Shown here: piece by piece, positions 60,999-64,000 of the stretch | Position numbering within the stretch: the stretch's first letter is position 1 | Layout: each line of letters opens with the position of its first letter | Assembly: GCA_023442465.1 (NCBI GenBank) | Contig: JAEZZQ010000043.1 | Span: 124,001-188,000, forward strand | DNA: 64,000 nucleotides | Direction: 5' to 3' | DNA from: Bacillota bacterium | GTDB taxonomy: Bacteria > Bacillota > Clostridia > Lachnospirales > Lachnospiraceae | Position numbers and translations under genes: made by a program | Notes under the pieces: model-generated | The model's database searches: none | What the model saw: only the letters and a program-made list of their open reading frames with translations | What the model was told of the DNA's origin: nothing

Positions 60999-63900
60999 CT
61001 AATATTCTTCCAGCAACTCATACAGATTCTCTTTACCATTGGTAAAATAAATCCCGGTCCTCTCTGGAAATACAACCTGGGCCACCGTATACAGCAAGTC
61101 GATTTCCGCCGGTTTCATCTCATACGTATGCAGGGTGAAAAAGCTTGGCTTCTCGCTTCCCGAATCATAAATCCGAAGAGAGCTGGTCATATCGTTTATT
61201 AATTCATCCACTTCCTGAAGATAACCATGCTTGGAATCAATCAGGATAACCAGATCTACCATAACGTGGTTGGTTCTAAGATATTCGTAAGCCTTTAATA
61301 CATCCTTCACAATCCTTTCCGCTTCCATAGACCGGACCATTAAAAGCAGAATAGGATTATCGCCGGATATGCCGAATTTCCATAAGAAACTCTGATTCAA
61401 AAAGTTTCGTCTTATATTTTCATTCGGCCCTCTATAAATACTTGCAGGATAGAAAATCGGACTGATCAGATCCTGAAAAGCGTTCAACTGAGTTCTGGTG
61501 ATCTCCAGATACTTTAACTCCAGATTCTTTTGAAGCCTGAATTTCTCCAAAATATCATCGATCCGATAACTTACATTCAATTCCCCTGCTATTTTTATTG
61601 CTTCCTCTTTACTGCCGCACACTCCGGTAATGAAAGAAATGCAGACCGATTCACCTGCTCCTATGCTAAGCTGCGCCCGAAGGCTCATAATCGGATCATT
61701 ACAAAAACCTGAATTATTGAAAAACGCGATGCTGTTCACCACGCAGTCAGGATTCTCCAGCGTATTGTTTCTTCCAATAAATCGTTTTCTGTCATTTTCA
61801 TATTCTATTTTCTTACTCAGTGCCGTTCCCGTTCTTATCATATGCATCACGTAAGAATTATCATTTTCCTTTTTCCTCCGCCTTTTGGCGAGAAATATCT
61901 CCTGCTCTTCCAGATACTCACTTTCCAGAAAGAGCTTGTTAAATGCGGGATGGCTTAATTCCGCCAGATGGGTATCATCCACCACTTCCAAATAGCTGGT
62001 CACTTCCAGTTGTTTTTCTTCATTCCCGTGATTGGTAAATGTAATCTTACGTATCTCAAGATTATGATCCGCATCCAGACTGACGATCATGTCTGATGAA
62101 ATATCTCCGTCCTTGCGCTTAAATTCCGCCTGATGCGGACAAAAAACTACCTGATAGCTTTCCGGTTCCGTTCTTGTAGGGTGATAGGCAGCGCTCCAAA
62201 GTTTCCCTTGCTTCATGTCCTTAATATAAATATAATTACCTGTATTCTCATAAATATCCGGTCGAAAACGGTAAAGCATCCGGTCCTCATATTTACTGAA
62301 GCCGTCTCCATCCGATGTTATCATCAGTGAATACTTACCGTTTGACAAATAATTTACGATCGGTGCATTCACACCTGCACTTCCTACCGTTCTGCTGCTG
62401 TATATACTTTCTTTAAAAAGAGACTTCCCGATTTTTATTGTATATCCCTGTCTGGCAATGGAGATCAAATAGGACTGACGCTTCTCTTCCAGCAATACTT
62501 CCGAGGCCTTTATCATCATCTCCGCATGGAACCGCTCTCTAAGGATACCCTCATTCAGATAATTATTGATTGCGGCCAGATTCATCCCTTGATGATGTGC
62601 CATATAGGATTTTACAATACAGTAAGGCGTCATCTCCATAGAATTCGGCACATCGAAATCAACGGACTCATAGAAACCGTAAACGCCGAAGGCACCTAAT
62701 TCCTTCAGCCGCTTTAAATTGCTCATGCATTCCTCTTCCGCGATATCCAGGGCCAGCATTGTCGCATATGGAGTAGCCACCATGGAATTCTTACGGACCG
62801 GCTGAAGCCTTATCTTTGGAACACCGAAAGCTTTGTACTGATAGTTAGAGTTTAGGTCGAAACGATAATACTGGGATTCCGATATCCCCCATGGTATCCG
62901 GGCCTCCTTCGCATACTTCATCTGCTGGAGTACCGCTGCCCTGGACGTTTGTGCATAGACAGAGCCTTCATATTCTTTGAATACGAGATTCGGCATCAAA
63001 TATTCGAACATCGTACCGCTCCAGGATACGAAGCATGGAATACCGCCTACGATAGTCAGCGGCCTTCCCAATTTATACCAATGCTTTAACGGCACTTTCC
63101 CCAAGGATATTGCAAGAAGGCTTGTGAGTGCCGATTCAGATGCCATCAGATCATAGCATCCATCATCCAGCATGTTCGAAGATACATGATATCCTATATG
63201 AAATAACATTCTCTTTTCATTAAATAAGAAGTGGAAATCTGCCTCTTCCAAAAAGCCGTCTATTTTATCGCATATCACTTTGATTCGCCTGATCATGCCG
63301 TTTGCAAATTCATTGCCCTCCGCTGCGATAAGACGAAGCGTAGGATAAGAAGAAAAGTTCTCTTCCTTCAGTCCCAAATCAGAGGCTTCATTAATAATGT
63401 TGTCAATGAGATTCATCAATTGTCTGGTCTGGCGGTATTGTGCAGATGGCCTAAGCTCTCTGATACTTAAGTTTTCGCGGATATCCGCAATATCTTCTAT
63501 CAGCTCACCTATTTTTGTATACTCAGGCTTAAGCCCGTTTCCGGCAGGATTGCCTGTTCTCATCTGCATTTCCTCGTTGCTGTTCTTAATCAGGGACCTG
63601 AGTTCATATACAAAATTATCCGGAAATACAGGTTTGTCAATCTGCTCCAAAAGTCCATTTTTCAGAGCGACCAGATGCCCCAGAAAGTTACCGCTGTCTA
63701 CGGTCGATATATAGGCAGGAGCCAGCACCTCTAATGTCTTGATATGATACCAGTTGTAGAGATGCCCCTTATATTTCAACATTTTCTGAACCGTTTCCAT
63801 TAGCTTTTCCACGGCTTCAACCGTAGCGCTAAAAGTTTCAAATCCGAAATCTCTGGCGGACAGAATTGCTAAAAACTGAAGTCCTATATTGGTCGGCGAT

Positions 63901-64000
63901 GTTTTATCGCTGATTTTTCTAACTACTGAAGTCTGGTAATTATCCGGGCAAAGCCAGTTATTTTCTTTTGTAGAAAATTCCTTGAAAAACTGCCAGGTTC
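60999..64000 (-). CDS. NdvB-like cyclic beta-glucan synthase part (partial)
   Basis: The frame stays open to the right edge, so the true start is outside. The visible 1000 residues include a glycoamylase-like domain (NWLCPDNYQTS, KTSPTNIGLQFLAILSARDFG, MAHHQGMNLAAINNYL) and a carbohydrate-binding/GH94 N-terminal region ending in NGKENLYELLEEY. In NdvB enzymes these domains lie between the glycosyltransferase and the GH94 catalytic domain. Whether a GT84 domain is present upstream cannot be seen. It is transcribed together with the GH94 gene that follows. Confidence 0.85.
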   Translation of the reverse strand, partial: TWQFFKEFSTKENNWLCPDNYQTSVVRKISDKTSPTNIGLQFLAILSARDFGFETFSATVEAVEKLMETVQKMLKYKGHLYNWYHIKTLEVLAPAYISTVDSGNFLGHLVALKNGLLEQIDKPVFPDNFVYELRSLIKNSNEEMQMRTGNPAGNGLKPEYTKIGELIEDIADIRENLSIRELRPSAQYRQTRQLMNLIDNIINEASDLGLKEENFSSYPTLRLIAAEGNEFANGMIRRIKVICDKIDGFLEEADFHFLFNEKRMLFHIGYHVSSNMLDDGCYDLMASESALTSLLAISLGKVPLKHWYKLGRPLTIVGGIPCFVSWSGTMFEYLMPNLVFKEYEGSVYAQTSRAAVLQQMKYAKEARIPWGISESQYYRFDLNSNYQYKAFGVPKIRLQPVRKNSMVATPYATMLALDIAEEECMSNLKRLKELGAFGVYGFYESVDFDVPNSMEMTPYCIVKSYMAHHQGMNLAAINNYLNEGILRERFHAEMMIKASEVLLEEKRQSYLISIARQGYTIKIGKSLFKESIYSSRTVGSAGVNAPIVNYLSNGKYSLMITSDGDGFSKYEDRMLYRFRPDIYENTGNYIYIKDMKQGKLWSAAYHPTRTEPESYQVVFCPHQAEFKRKDGDISSDMIVSLDADHNLEIRKITFTNHGNEEKQLEVTSYLEVVDDTHLAELSHPAFNKLFLESEYLEEQEIFLAKRRRKKENDNSYVMHMIRTGTALSKKIEYENDRKRFIGRNNTLENPDCVVNSIAFFNNSGFCNDPIMSLRAQLSIGAGESVCISFITGVCGSKEEAIKIAGELNVSYRIDDILEKFRLQKNLELKYLEITRTQLNAFQDLISPIFYPASIYRGPNENIRRNFLNQSFLWKFGISGDNPILLLMVRSMEAERIVKDVLKAYEYLRTNHVMVDLVILIDSKHGYLQEVDELINDMTSSLRIYDSGSEKPSFFTLHTYEMKPAEIDLLYTVAQVVFPERTGIYFTNGKENLYELLEEY

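Noticed and set aside
1..64000. CRISPR arrays, rRNA genes, prophage or conjugative modules
   Set aside because: No regularly spaced repeats, rRNA sequence, phage structural genes, integrase or relaxase were recognised.

Overview
The window looks like a chromosome segment from a low-GC, spore-forming member of the Firmicutes, most likely a gut-type Lachnospiraceae (Clostridium cluster XIVa). This is inferred from the A/T-rich composition, strong AGGAGG ribosome sites with frequent TTG starts, lipobox lipoproteins, a Csp-type subtilase, rubrerythrin/rubredoxin oxygen defence, many GH3/GH43/GH94 enzymes and LytTR regulators. Most genes are on the minus strand.

Layout. 0-3.8 kb: a LytTR / DUF3021 / ABC ATPase / FtsX-permease operon. 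4-7.4 kb: a YhgE/Pip membrane protein with an Rrf2-type regulator. 7.5-9 kb: a DUF4236 protein, then flavodoxin and DUF3793 behind a promoter carrying an iron-regulator-like dyad. 9-11.2 kb: an NAD-kinase-like protein with an SPFH protein. 11.3-12.7 kb: a plus-strand TetR, zinc ribbon, TfoX-C and internally deleted carboxymuconolactone-decarboxylase-like operon. 12.8-17.7 kb: an amino-acid ABC transporter with an M20 amidohydrolase, an AhpD-like protein and an SDR, resembling N-acyl amino acid salvage. 18.2-20.7 kb: a ferredoxin-rubrerythrin fusion, a double rubredoxin and a CoA-binding protein.

20.8-31.6 kb is the accessory core. It holds a decaying polyketide-type cassette (acyltransferase intact, ACP without its serine, ketosynthase cut short, TetR without its DNA-binding half, SDR intact), then relics of PlsC, IS200/IS605 and IS256. 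After these comes a very A/T-rich peptide-modification cluster: two radical SAM enzymes, a DUF885-type metallopeptidase split at an A8 tract, an MFS exporter and a frameshifted small protein. The two gene clusters have related upstream sequences about 6.8 kb apart.

31.7-42.5 kb: a Csp-like protease, a PQQ-type sugar dehydrogenase, a GH43 xylosidase, two mirror-image TetR + FMN-binding modules with near-perfect promoters, a DUF6544 protein, tRNA-Val and a MarR/membrane-protein pair. 42.5-64 kb is a glycan-utilisation region. It has two tandem canonical GH3 enzymes, two permuted cell-surface GH3 enzymes with a lipoprotein between them, and a LytTR two-component system. Paired LytTR half-sites lie in front of both the distal GH3 gene and the regulator's own operon. 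The region ends in a split cyclic-beta-glucan-synthase-like GH94 pair that runs off the right edge.

Most interesting observations: the radical SAM cluster with its slippery-site peptidase, the shared leader sequences, the predicted LytTR/GH3 regulon, the dispersed 79-bp leader repeat, and the ferredoxin-rubrerythrin fusion with an internal ribosome site. All identifications are from reading the sequence; no database search was run.
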